The notes under the pieces are model-generated. The model had not been told where the DNA came from and did not search any database. It saw nothing but the letters and a program-made list of their open reading frames with translations. The position numbers and the translations under genes were made by a program. From positions 503,059-567,058 of the forward strand of contig NZ_JAAOXD010000001.1 in assembly GCF_014694315.1 (NCBI RefSeq): 64,000 nucleotides of DNA, written 5' to 3'. This stretch comes from Arthrobacter ipis (GTDB taxonomy: Bacteria; Actinomycetota; Actinomycetes; Actinomycetales; Micrococcaceae). Positions 43,033 through 53,180 of this stretch are shown here, piece after piece. How positions within the stretch are numbered: the first letter of the stretch is position 1; every line of letters starts with the position of its first letter.

Positions 43033-44388
43033 ATGGCACGCACCGCCTCCCTGTCCGGATTCCCCGAGTGGCTTCCCGAGGAGCGGCTGGTGGAGCAGCA
43101 TGTCCTGGACTCGCTGCGCCGCACCTTCGAACTGCACGGTTTCTCTTCCATTGAGACCCGGGCCGTCGAAACCGTGGGCCAGCTGCTCCGCAAGGGCGAG
43201 ATCGACAAAGAGGTGTACGGGCTGAGCCGGCTCCAGGACGACGAGGGGGAGGAAGCTGGGAAGGGCAAGCACGATCCGCACGCCCTGGCACTGCACTTTG
43301 ACCTTACGGTGCCCTTCGCCCGGTACGTCGTGGAAAACGCTGGCTACCTGGCCTTCCCGTTCCGCCGTTATCAGATCCAGAAGGTCTGGCGCGGGGAACG
43401 CCCGCAGGAAGGCCGCGCCCGGGAGTTCACCCAGGCTGACATTGACGTGGTGGGCGACGGTGAGCTGCCCTTCCGCTACGACGTCGAGATCGCCCTGGTC
43501 ATCGCGGAGGCGCTGGGCGCGCTTCCCATTCCGGAGTTCCGGCTGCGCGTCAACAACAGGAAGCTTGCCGAGGGCTTCTACCGCGGCATCGGCCTGACCG
43601 ACACCGCCGGCGTGCTGCGCAGCATCGACAAGCTGGAGAAGATCGGCCCGGCCAAGGTGGCTGAGCTGCTCAAGTCCGAGCTCGGCGCCACCGACGAGCA
43701 GGCCCAGGCGGCGCTGAAGCTGGCCGGCATCAAGACCGAGGACACGTCCTTCGTGGCGCAGGTCCGCTTGCTGGGGGTCAGCAACGACCTCCTGGAGGAG
43801 GGCCTGAACGAACTCGAACAGGTGATCGAGGCCGCTGTAAAGCGGGTTCCGGGCAAGGTGGTCGCGGACCTGAGCATCGCCCGCGGACTGGACTACTACA
43901 CGGGAACCGTCGTGGAGACCGTCCTAGTGGGCCACGAGCAGCTCGGATCGATCTGCTCCGGCGGCCGCTACGACGCCCTGGCGAGCAAGGGCAACCGGAA
44001 GTTCCCCGGCGTCGGGCTGTCCATCGGTGTGACCCGGCTCGTCTCGCGCATCCTCAGCCAGGACCTGGCCAAGGCCTCCCGTTCCGTGCCCACGGCAGTA
44101 TTCGTGGCGCTCACCTCGGACGAGAGCTGGGGCGAAGCGCAGGACGTGGCCACGGAGCTGCGCAGCCGCGGCATCCCCGCGGAGGTGGCCGCCAAGGCCG
44201 AGAAGTTCGGCAAGCAGATCAAGTTCGCGGACCGGCGCGGCATCCCCTTCGTCTGGTTCACGGACGAGGACGGCAAGCACCAGGTGAAGGACATCCGATC
44301 CGGCGAACAGGTTGACGCCGATCCGGCCACGTGGACGCCGTCGGACGAAGACATCCGCGTCCAGGTCGCGGCCGCGCCGGCAAGCTGA
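43033..44388 (+). CDS. hisS: Histidyl-tRNA synthetase
   Basis: Charges tRNA-His. The 451-residue class II synthetase has motif 2 in FRRYQIQKVWRGERPQEGRAREFTQADIDVVG, the histidine-specific RGLDYYTGTVVE, motif 3 in FPGVGLSIGVTRL, and a C-terminal anticodon-binding domain. The N-terminus MARTASLSGFPEWLPEERLVEQ is the actinobacterial form. The ATG is preceded by GAGGAGA. Confidence 0.96.
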   Translation: MARTASLSGFPEWLPEERLVEQHVLDSLRRTFELHGFSSIETRAVETVGQLLRKGEIDKEVYGLSRLQDDEGEEAGKGKHDPHALALHFDLTVPFARYVVENAGYLAFPFRRYQIQKVWRGERPQEGRAREFTQADIDVVGDGELPFRYDVEIALVIAEALGALPIPEFRLRVNNRKLAEGFYRGIGLTDTAGVLRSIDKLEKIGPAKVAELLKSELGATDEQAQAALKLAGIKTEDTSFVAQVRLLGVSNDLLEEGLNELEQVIEAAVKRVPGKVVADLSIARGLDYYTGTVVETVLVGHEQLGSICSGGRYDALASKGNRKFPGVGLSIGVTRLVSRILSQDLAKASRSVPTAVFVALTSDESWGEAQDVATELRSRGIPAEVAAKAEKFGKQIKFADRRGIPFVWFTDEDGKHQVKDIRSGEQVDADPATWTPSDEDIRVQVAAAPAS

Positions 44389-44437
44389 TGACCGCCGCGC
44401 CGGCTTCCTGAGCTAGCCTTTCTGAGCCGGCCCCGAA

Positions 44438-45721
44438 TCAGCGCAACCGTCGCTTTTGGAACCGTCGCTTCCGGAACGCAAGCACGACGGCGCGCCCGGC
44501 GAGTCCGGCGGCCATGACAGTCGCCATGCCGAGCACCGAGGCAGCCGGCAGGGTGAATGCCAGGACCAGGCACCCTGCCAGCCCGGCGGCGTTGAGCCAT
44601 TTGGGCGCGTGCCGGGGCCGGTCACGGAGCGTGAACGCGGCGGCATTCGTTACGGCGTAATAGAGCAGGACGCCGAAACTGGAAAAACCGACCACCGTCA
44701 GCACGTCGGTGGTGAGCAGCAACAAAACGACGACGGCGGCCACCGCCAGTTCGGCGGTTACCGGCACCGGATGCCGCCCGCCCACCCTGGCCAGGAGGCC
44801 GGGGAGGTCCCGTTCGCGGGCCATCGCCATGGCCGTTCGTCCCACCCCGGTGATGAGGGCCAGTAGTGCACCGAGCGAGGCGGCGGCGGCGCCTGCCTGG
44901 ACCGCCGGTGCACCGGCCGCCAGCCGGGACTGTTCCACGGCGTCGAGCAGCGGCGCCGTGGAGGTGGCAAGCATATTTACCGGAAGATGGGCCAGGAGCA
45001 GCGCCCCCAGCAGCAGGTAGATGACCAGGGCGCCGGCCAGGGCCCCAAGGACGGCTCGCGGAATGACGCGGGCCGGGTCCTTGACCTCCTCGCCGAGCGT
45101 GGCGATGCGGGCGTACCCGGCAAAGGCGAAGAACACCAGCCCCGCGGCGGGCAAAATGCCCCAGCCGCCGCCGGCCCGTCCGGAGACCGCGCCGGAAGCT
45201 GTCCCGCCGTCGGCAACATGCGGTCCCACAATGCTCGCCGCAGCCACGAACGCAAGGGTGGCCAGGACCACGGCCAGGAGGATGCGGGTCAGGAAGGCGG
45301 TCCGGGTGATGCCCAACAGGTTCACGCCGGTCAGTGCGGCGACCGCGGCTACGGCCACGGGGGTGGCGTATTCCGGCGCAACGTACTGTCCAAAGGTCAG
45401 GGCCATGGCCGCACACGAGGCCGACTTGCCCGTTACGAAACCCCAGCCGGCGAGGAAACCGGACCATTCTCCAAGCTGCTTCCGGCCGTAGACGTAGGTG
45501 CCGCCGCTTTGCGGATACTTTGCCGCGAGCTGGGCCGAGGCGACGGCATTGCAGTACGCCACGGCGCCAGCCAGCGCTATGGCCACGAGCAGCAGCTCTC
45601 CGGCCAGCCGGGCCGCCGGTGCGAAGACGACAAAAACGCCGGCGCCGAGCATGGATCCGAGCCCGATCGCTGTTGCGTCGGCCACACCCAGCCTTCGTTG
45701 CAGCTGCTTGTGCTTGGTCAT
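44438..45721 (-). CDS. APC-superfamily amino acid/amine permease
   Basis: A 427-residue integral membrane transporter with about twelve helices. The first helix has the unwound GLGSMLGAGVFVVFAPAARLAG motif of APC antiporters and symporters, and helix 6 has FFAFAGYARIATLGEEVKDPARVIPRA. The substrate is probably an amino acid or amine and cannot be fixed. The C-terminus ends in a repeated basic sequence (FRKRRFQKRRLR), matching a small nucleotide duplication. It is divergent from aspS. Confidence 0.85.
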   Translation of the reverse strand: MTKHKQLQRRLGVADATAIGLGSMLGAGVFVVFAPAARLAGELLLVAIALAGAVAYCNAVASAQLAAKYPQSGGTYVYGRKQLGEWSGFLAGWGFVTGKSASCAAMALTFGQYVAPEYATPVAVAAVAALTGVNLLGITRTAFLTRILLAVVLATLAFVAAASIVGPHVADGGTASGAVSGRAGGGWGILPAAGLVFFAFAGYARIATLGEEVKDPARVIPRAVLGALAGALVIYLLLGALLLAHLPVNMLATSTAPLLDAVEQSRLAAGAPAVQAGAAAASLGALLALITGVGRTAMAMARERDLPGLLARVGGRHPVPVTAELAVAAVVVLLLLTTDVLTVVGFSSFGVLLYYAVTNAAAFTLRDRPRHAPKWLNAAGLAGCLVLAFTLPAASVLGMATVMAAGLAGRAVVLAFRKRRFQKRRLR

Positions 45722-45760
45722 GGCGGGGCGGGAACCTTCCAAACGGGTAAACTCGGACGG

Positions 45761-45779
45761 GATCGTTTCCGCAACGATC
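45761..45779. promoter_or_regulatory. Inverted repeat between permease gene and aspS
   Basis: GATCGTT-TCCGC-AACGATC, a perfect seven-base-arm dyad in the 99-base divergent gap. It lies 40-60 bases upstream of both start codons and may be an operator. Confidence 0.45.
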
Positions 45780-45820
45780 GTATTTAAACTTCATTCTGTC
45801 TTCCTTCTGAAAGGAATGCT

Positions 45821-47608
<1,788 letters not shown>

Positions 47609-47637
47609 CTTCAGTAAAGCTGGCTGGCTGAACGCAG

Positions 47638-47672
47638 CAAGAGCTCCCCGGAAACGGGGAGCTCTTGCTCTT
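47638..47672 (+). terminator. Terminator after aspS
   Basis: CAAGAGCTCCCC pairs perfectly with GGGGAGCTCTTG around GGAAAC, followed by CTCTTT. An outer repeat (TCAGTAAAG at about 47612 and CTTTACTGA at about 47669) can extend the structure. Confidence 0.85.
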
Positions 47673-47720
47673 TACTGAACAGCTGCCCTTACGGCACAGT
47701 GGCGGATGGAGGATAACCGC

Positions 47721-48533
47721 GTGGAAGTGTTGTCCGGTCTGGAATCGCTGATGGATGCCGCCTGGCCCGCGCCCGAACGTCACGACACCGGCGAGTGGGT
47801 GCTCCGCGCGGCCGGTGGTGTAACGCAGCGGGCGAACTCGGTCTGGCCGCGGGTGGCTGCCGCGGACGTCGCCGCCGCGGTCCGGGAGGCGGCTTCCTGG
47901 TATCGGCAGCGGCGACTACCGGTGATTTACCAGATCTTCGACCATGGCGGCGCCGCCCCGCTGAACGCTGTGCTGGACAGCCTGGGTTACACCAGGCAGT
48001 CCGACACCCTGGTCATGTCCCGGCCCGCGGAGCCGCAGGACGGCCTTCCGGCCAGTGCCGGCGTCGAAATCTCGGAGCATCCTTCGGCGGAATGGCTGGA
48101 ACTGTGGTGGTCCGTGGACGGCCGCGGCGGCGCCGCGGAGTTGGAGACCGCCCGTGCGATCCTCACCGGCTGCCCGGCGCTGTACGCCCTGGTGAGGGAC
48201 GACGACGGCGGGGCGGCCGCCGTCGGACGCCTTGCTGTTGTTCACGGCTGGAGTGCTGTTCACGGCGGGGCTCCTGATCCCGGCGCGGCAGGCAGCTGGG
48301 GCGGGCTGTATTGCATGGCCACCAGGCCCGACTTTCGGCGCCGCGGTTACGCCACCCGGATCCAGCAGGCCCTGGTCAGAGCAGGTGCGGAGCGGGGGCT
48401 GGCCGGCTACTGGCTGCTGGTGATGGCGTCGAACTCCGCTGCCCGGGAGCTGTACGGCAGGGCAGGTTTCCGCGAGGTGTCCCGCTATTGCTACCGGCAG
48501 GAGCGGCCGCGGCGGGCCCTGACCGGCTGCTGA
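47721..48533 (+). CDS. GNAT family N-acetyltransferase
   Basis: A 270-residue protein whose C-terminal half is a GNAT domain: the acetyl-CoA loop is ATRPDFRRRGYATRIQQAL and the end is LLVMASNSAARELYGRAGFREVSRYCYR. The N-terminal half (WPAPERHDTGEWVLRAAGGVTQRANSVWP) is a second, degenerate GNAT-like domain seen in this actinobacterial group. GTG 47721 has GGAGG eight bases upstream; the ATG at 47706 overlaps that site. The acceptor is unknown. Confidence 0.85.
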   Translation: MEVLSGLESLMDAAWPAPERHDTGEWVLRAAGGVTQRANSVWPRVAAADVAAAVREAASWYRQRRLPVIYQIFDHGGAAPLNAVLDSLGYTRQSDTLVMSRPAEPQDGLPASAGVEISEHPSAEWLELWWSVDGRGGAAELETARAILTGCPALYALVRDDDGGAAAVGRLAVVHGWSAVHGGAPDPGAAGSWGGLYCMATRPDFRRRGYATRIQQALVRAGAERGLAGYWLLVMASNSAARELYGRAGFREVSRYCYRQERPRRALTGC

Positions 48534-48556
48534 GCTGTGCCTCCACGCGCCGATAC

Positions 48557-48614
48557 GACGGTTCCCCGCGCACACGACGTTGCGCAACGTCGTGCGGGCA
48601 GGGAACCGTCGAAA
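48557..48614. repeat. 58-bp nested palindromic repeat, copy 1
   Basis: The outer arms GACGGTTCCC and GGGAACCGTC enclose a perfect 22-bp inner palindrome centred at about 48584 (CACGACGTTGC and its complement), with spacers CGCGCA and CGGGCA. It lies between convergent gene ends and can fold into a long hairpin. A copy with a single base change lies at 59723-59780 in the same orientation. Confidence 0.9.
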
Positions 48615-48635
48615 CGGAGCGGAAGCTGCGGGGTG

Positions 48636-48773
48636 TTACGGGCCTTCGGGCAGGTAGTGCAGGCCCATCCACGGGGCGGTGGTGAGTTTGCCGGGCTCGA
48701 CCGTTTGTGACGGTGCCGCAAGCGCCGGCTCGGAGGCGGACGCGTCGGCGGCTTCAGTGTCGTGGGCGTTCAT
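48636..48773 (-). CDS. Small hypothetical protein (45 aa)
   Basis: A 45-residue frame starting MNAHDTEAADASASEPALA and ending GKLTTAPWMGLHYLPEGP, ten bases after the transporter stop and on its strand, so it would be the last gene of the left catabolic operon. There is no good ribosome site, and translation might be coupled to the transporter. The aromatic C-terminus is distinctive. It may also be non-coding. Confidence 0.4.
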   Translation of the reverse strand: MNAHDTEAADASASEPALAAPSQTVEPGKLTTAPWMGLHYLPEGP

Positions 48774-48783
48774 GGCGCGCAGG

Positions 48784-50208
48784 TTAGCGCACATCGACGG
48801 ACGGCTGCCGCAGCGGTGTTTGCCCTGCTGCTTCGGCCTGCCGCCGGCGGGCGATGCCCGCAAGGTACGGGCCGCCGAGTTCCCCGATGGGCGTGGTGGC
48901 AGTCTCGCGGGACCAGAACGCGGACCCGGCGGCAATGAGCATGCAGACGGCGCCGAACACGGCCACGGGCACCCAGCCCCATGCCCCCGGAGCCAGCAGC
49001 ATTCCGGCGATCATCGGGCCGAAGCCGGCGAGGACCAGGCCGAACTGGTTCCCCAGCGCCATCCCGGAGTACCGGACGGGCGCCGCGAACTGTTCCGCGA
49101 AGAACGCCGGCCAGATGCCGTTGAAGCCCGAGTACAGCACCGTCATGTTCAGGAACGCGGCAAGGAACACCAGCACGATGCTGCCGGAGGAGAGGGCCAG
49201 GAAGTACAGGAAGATCGTGACGGAGCAGCCGATCGCTGCAGTCAGCAGGAGCGGGCGGCGGCCGATCTGGTCGGACAGCCTGGCCGCCAGCGGCATGGCG
49301 AACATGGACAGGCCGATGGCCACGGCGTTCACGGTCAGGATGGAGGCCCGGTCGAACCCGGCGCCGGACGTGGCGTAGGCCAGTCCGAAGACCGTGAAGA
49401 TGGTCTGCATCACGGACATGATGGACATTCCCGCCACCCGCAGCACATCCGCGGCCTGGAAGCGGAGCACCTCCTTGATGGGCATCGGGGCCACCTGACG
49501 GCGCTCCTGGGCCTCCTCGAAGACTGGTGTTTCGTCCAGGTGCGTGCGGACCCAGTAGGCGATGGCCAGCACCACGATGGAGAGCCAGAACGGGATGCGC
49601 CAGCCCCAGCTCATCATGGCCTCCCGGGGCAGTGACGTAACCGGGATGAAGACCAGGGTGGCCAGCACCATGCCGGAGGCGTACCCCGTCATCACGAAGC
49701 TGGTGAAGAACCCGCGCCTGCCTTCGGGCGAGTGCTCCAGCGTCAGGGTGGAGGCGCCCGCCGATTCCGCGCCGGCGGAGAAGCCCTGCGCCAGCCGGCC
49801 GGCGACCAGCAGGATGGGGGCCCAAACGCCCAACTGCTCATAGGTGGGCAGGAAACCGATGCCGAGTGACGCCAGGCCCATGATGCCGAGCGTCAGCAGC
49901 AGAATCTTCTTGCGGCCCAGCTTGTCGCCGAAGTGGCCCATCACCAGTCCGCCGACAGGCCTCGCCACGTACGCGACGCCGAAGGTGGCGAAGGCGCCGA
50001 TCAGACCGATGGCCGGGTCCGCGGAGGGGAAGAACAGGTGCGGGAACACAAGTGCGGCGGCGGTGCCGTAGATGAAGAAGTCGTAGTACTCCAGCGTGCT
50101 GCCCAGGAACGACGCCAGGGCGGCCTTGCGGGGTGTCTTGCGAGGGGCCTGCTGGGGAACCTGGTGCGAAACCGGCAGCGGAACCTGCGGCGATGGCGTA
50201 GTGGTCAC
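48784..50208 (-). CDS. MHS-type MFS transporter (metabolite:proton symporter)
   Basis: A 474-residue twelve-helix transporter. The MHS subfamily signs are STLEYYDFFIYGTAAALVFPHLFF in helix 1, GHFGDKLGRKKILL in loop 2-3, and RLAQGFSAGAESAGASTLTLEHSPEGRRG in the central region. Relatives import aromatic and organic acids by proton symport. In this operon it is the likely importer of the catabolic substrate, probably a carboxylate. GTG 50208 follows AAGGAGA. Confidence 0.88.
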   Translation of the reverse strand: MTTTPSPQVPLPVSHQVPQQAPRKTPRKAALASFLGSTLEYYDFFIYGTAAALVFPHLFFPSADPAIGLIGAFATFGVAYVARPVGGLVMGHFGDKLGRKKILLLTLGIMGLASLGIGFLPTYEQLGVWAPILLVAGRLAQGFSAGAESAGASTLTLEHSPEGRRGFFTSFVMTGYASGMVLATLVFIPVTSLPREAMMSWGWRIPFWLSIVVLAIAYWVRTHLDETPVFEEAQERRQVAPMPIKEVLRFQAADVLRVAGMSIMSVMQTIFTVFGLAYATSGAGFDRASILTVNAVAIGLSMFAMPLAARLSDQIGRRPLLLTAAIGCSVTIFLYFLALSSGSIVLVFLAAFLNMTVLYSGFNGIWPAFFAEQFAAPVRYSGMALGNQFGLVLAGFGPMIAGMLLAPGAWGWVPVAVFGAVCMLIAAGSAFWSRETATTPIGELGGPYLAGIARRRQAEAAGQTPLRQPSVDVR

Positions 50209-50218
50209 GGGAATCTCC

Positions 50219-50548
50219 TTAAGACTGCGTTGTCTCAATGGGCGCCGGCGTGGTGTCCGGGAGGTGGAAGTCCACCGCCAGGATCTGCCGGCTGTTGGGG
50301 AACGAGTACGCCTTCAGCGGCTCGTGGAGCGGGTGCGTGTTGTAGACGGCGATGTCCTCGACGCTTGCAAAGTCGGCCACGATGGCGTAGTCGAAGGAGC
50401 GTTCGGTGTTGAGGACGTCCGGGCCGTGGCTGAGGCTAAGCATGCCGGGGATCTTTCCGGCCATGTTGTTGAGCCCGGCAATCCAGGCCTGCCGGTCAGC
50501 CGGCGGAAAGTCGGGCTTGAACTGGAAGAGCACAGTGTGGCGGATCAT
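50219..50548 (-). CDS. Dabb (dimeric alpha/beta barrel) protein
   Basis: A 109-residue protein starting MIRHTVLFQFKPDFPPADRQAWIAGLNNMAGKIPG and containing FDYAIVADFASVEDIAVYNTHPLHEPLKAY, the stress-responsive A/B-barrel (Dabb) pattern. Most members have unknown function; one plant member, olivetolic acid cyclase, catalyses ring aromatization chemistry. Here the gene starts two bases after the flavoprotein stop and lies before the transporter, so it is part of the catabolic operon and might assist tautomerization of a ring dienone. That role is inference. Confidence 0.85.
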   Translation of the reverse strand: MIRHTVLFQFKPDFPPADRQAWIAGLNNMAGKIPGMLSLSHGPDVLNTERSFDYAIVADFASVEDIAVYNTHPLHEPLKAYSFPNSRQILAVDFHLPDTTPAPIETTQS

Positions 50549-50550
50549 TT

Positions 50551-52245
50551 TCAGGCACCGGTCTCGACAAGCTCGGCGAGCGTTGACGGCGCGGCAGAGA
50601 CATAGGCGGGGGACTGGCCGGCAAGGGTGCGGCCGGCGAGGTAGCCCATGGTCATGATCGGACCGAGGGTGGCGCCGGCGCCGGGGTAGCCAGCTGCGTA
50701 AGCGTTTTCCGTGGTGTTGCCGGCGGCGAACAGGCCCGGGATGGGGCGGTTGTCGACGTCGAGCACGCGGGCTGACCCGTCGGTGGCCACGCCGCCATTG
50801 GTGCCGAAGGCGCCGTTCACCACCTCCAGCGCGTAGAAGGGCCCGGATTCGAGCGGACCCAGTGAAGGGTTCGGCCACGGGCAGTCGGCGTCGCCCCAGT
50901 ACTTGTCGTAAGCGCTTTCGCCGCGGCCGAAGTCGGGGTCCTCGCCATTGGCTGCGAACCCGTTGAACCGGGCCACTGTGGCTTCCAGGTTCTCCGCCGG
51001 AACGTTGATCTTCGCCGCGAGTTCAGCCAGCGTCGGCGCCTCGATCAGGTAATCCGGCGTCGGCTGGCCCGCGCGGTGGGCAAGGATGCCGTAACGCTCC
51101 AGGTAGCCGTGGTCCACAATCACGTGCGCCGGGGTGTTGAGCGTGCGGTTGGCGGCGGAGTCCCAGGACTGCAGGCTGCGGGCGAGGTCGTTGTAGTTCT
51201 GCGACTCGTTGGCGAAACGGCAGCCGTGCCTGTTCACCATGATGGACCCCGGGCCTTGGCGCTCGAACCGCAGCAGGGTCCCGATCGCCTGCCCGTCGCG
51301 GGTGTCGCCGGTGACGGCCATCGGCGCCCACCAGGCTTCGCGGGTGCCACGGGTCTGGCCGCCGATGCGCTGCGACATCCGCAGCCCGTCACCGGTGTTC
51401 GAGGGCGGCGAGCACATGGTGTAGAGCCGGGACGCTAGCATCGAGTCGGCCAGGGCCTTGTCCCATTCGAAGCCGCCCGTCGCGAGCACCACGCCGTCGC
51501 GGGCATGGAAAGCTTCGCCGGTTTCCAGTTCGACGCCGGTCACCCGGCCGCCGTCGGTGAGCGGCCCGTCGGTGAGCAGGCGGTGACCGCGGGCCCCGGT
51601 GATGAGTGTGGCATTGTCGCGGACGAGGCTGGCGAGCAGCATGGACACGAGGGCCTGTCCCTTGGCCACGAGGCCGGCGTCCTGGCGACCGGCCAGTTCG
51701 TTCCACGGGAACTTCGTGAAGGCGCCCCACTCCTCGTATTCCTGCATGGTGAACGGCGCGCGGCCGTCACTGCGAACGTGCGCGCGGAGGCTGCCCAGCG
51801 CTTCGGTGCTGTTGAACAGCTCCGGCTCAATCGTGCGGCCGCCCGCCACTGCACCCGGCAAATCCTGCCGGTAATCGGGGAAGTTGTCGAGGAAGATGAA
51901 GCGGACTCCGCACTCCGCCTCGACGAAGCGGAGCATCTGGTCGCCGTAGTTCAGCGCGGCGTCCAGCAGTTCCTCGCGACCCCTTCCGCGGGCGACGGCC
52001 CGCACATACTCCGCGGCCGCTGTCTTGGAATCGGTGATCCCGGCCTTCCGGGCGTGGTGGTTGTCCGCCACCCAGAGCATGCCGCCGGACACGGCGGAGG
52101 TTCCGCCCAGCAGGTCACTCTTTTCGAGGACGACGACGGACTTGCCGGCACGGGCGGCGGTGGCCGCCGCGGTGAGTGCGCCCGCACCGGAGCCGACGAC
52201 GACGACGTCGTGAGTGTCCGCGGAGGTGCCGTTGACGAATTTCAT
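50551..52245 (-). CDS. FAD-dependent ring dehydrogenase (3-ketosteroid-delta1-dehydrogenase-like), copy 1
   Basis: A 564-residue flavoprotein of the FAD_binding_2 family. The FAD fold is VVVVGSGAGALTAAATAARAG (GSGAGA at 18-23), with acidic E41 at the end of the second strand and GGTSAVSGGMLWV (47-59). The C-terminus has GLFAAGNTTENAYAAGYPGAGATLGPIMTMGYLAGR. Such enzymes remove two hydrogens alpha-beta to a ring ketone (steroids, cyclohexanones). It lies directly downstream of the SDR and upstream of the Dabb gene. A ChcC-like 4-oxocyclohexanecarboxylate desaturase role is possible. Confidence 0.82.
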   Translation of the reverse strand: MKFVNGTSADTHDVVVVGSGAGALTAAATAARAGKSVVVLEKSDLLGGTSAVSGGMLWVADNHHARKAGITDSKTAAAEYVRAVARGRGREELLDAALNYGDQMLRFVEAECGVRFIFLDNFPDYRQDLPGAVAGGRTIEPELFNSTEALGSLRAHVRSDGRAPFTMQEYEEWGAFTKFPWNELAGRQDAGLVAKGQALVSMLLASLVRDNATLITGARGHRLLTDGPLTDGGRVTGVELETGEAFHARDGVVLATGGFEWDKALADSMLASRLYTMCSPPSNTGDGLRMSQRIGGQTRGTREAWWAPMAVTGDTRDGQAIGTLLRFERQGPGSIMVNRHGCRFANESQNYNDLARSLQSWDSAANRTLNTPAHVIVDHGYLERYGILAHRAGQPTPDYLIEAPTLAELAAKINVPAENLEATVARFNGFAANGEDPDFGRGESAYDKYWGDADCPWPNPSLGPLESGPFYALEVVNGAFGTNGGVATDGSARVLDVDNRPIPGLFAAGNTTENAYAAGYPGAGATLGPIMTMGYLAGRTLAGQSPAYVSAAPSTLAELVETGA

Positions 52246-52312
52246 TGGTGTTGCCTTTCGAAGCGAAGATGAGGGGTGCTGCCGCAGTTGGGCAGCCGCT
52301 GGGGGGCCGTCG

Positions 52313-53074
52313 TCAGACAGCCGTGTAGCCGCCGTCGATGACGAGCTCGGATCCGGTGGTGAAGCGCGACTCGTCCGAGGCCAGGTAGAGCACGCCGTAC
52401 GCTATCTCGTCCGGTTCGCCTTGGCGGGGCAGCGGGTTGGAGCCCACCAGTTGCCTGTAGTAGGCCTCGGGACCGATGTCCGACTGCTCGGCGGAGCGGC
52501 GGCTCATCCTGGTGTTCATGGATCCGGGGTGGATGGAGTTGACCCGGATGCCGTGGGCGCCATAGGCCGCGGCGTCCGACTTGCTCAGGAGCCGGACTGC
52601 GCCTTTGGTGGCGTGGTACAACGGCACGTTCCGGCCACCGGTGAGGCCGTGGATGGAGGAGAAGTTGACGATGCTGCCGGTGCCTTTTTCGATCATGCCG
52701 GGGACCACGTGCTTGGTCATCAGCCAGACGCCCTTGACGTTGACGTTGAAAATCGTGTCGAAGTCGGCCGTCGAGGCGGTGTGGGAGGCTCCTGCCGGGC
52801 CGATGATGCCGGCGGCGTTGACCAGGATGTCCGGGGTACCCAGTTCGTCCCGGACCCGGCGGATGGCCTCGGCGACGCTTGCCTCGCTGGTGACGTCGAC
52901 GTCGTACTCACTGATGTTTTTGTGGGCAGCGGCGGCGGGGATGCCGGCAACGTCCAGGCTGGCTACTTTTGCGCCGTGTTCGGCAAGGAGGGCGGCGGTG
53001 GCGCTGCCCAGGTCTCCGCGGCCTCCGGTGACAATGGCGGTCTTTCCGGCAACGCGGTTCTGGATGGGATTCAT
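52313..53074 (-). CDS. SDR-family NAD(P)-dependent alcohol dehydrogenase
   Basis: A 253-residue classical short-chain dehydrogenase. The cofactor loop is TGGRGDLG (16-23), NAAG is at 86-89, and the catalytic Ser140, Tyr153 and Lys157 (NFSSIHG and YHATK) are present. An aspartate at the end of the second strand (LDVAG, D41) favours NAD. It would oxidise a ring hydroxyl to a ketone, the substrate needed by the flavoprotein dehydrogenases. ATG 53074 follows GAGGAG; the upstream extension is not credible. Confidence 0.88.
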   Translation of the reverse strand: MNPIQNRVAGKTAIVTGGRGDLGSATAALLAEHGAKVASLDVAGIPAAAAHKNISEYDVDVTSEASVAEAIRRVRDELGTPDILVNAAGIIGPAGASHTASTADFDTIFNVNVKGVWLMTKHVVPGMIEKGTGSIVNFSSIHGLTGGRNVPLYHATKGAVRLLSKSDAAAYGAHGIRVNSIHPGSMNTRMSRRSAEQSDIGPEAYYRQLVGSNPLPRQGEPDEIAYGVLYLASDESRFTTGSELVIDGGYTAV

Positions 53075-53154
53075 GTGGTGCTCCTCGTGATCCTGCAGCC
53101 TCGTCGCTGCTTCCCAGCCAGCGTGGCAGGGGACCTGTGAGCAGAACCACACGA

Positions 53155-53171
53155 TTGCCGATGAACGGCAA
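53155..53171. promoter_or_regulatory. Inverted repeat upstream of the SDR operon
   Basis: TTGCCG-ATGAA-CGGCAA, a perfect dyad about 80 bases before the SDR start and just after the IclR gene. It could be an IclR operator or a small terminator. Confidence 0.4.
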
Positions 53172-53180
53172 AGCCTGCTT

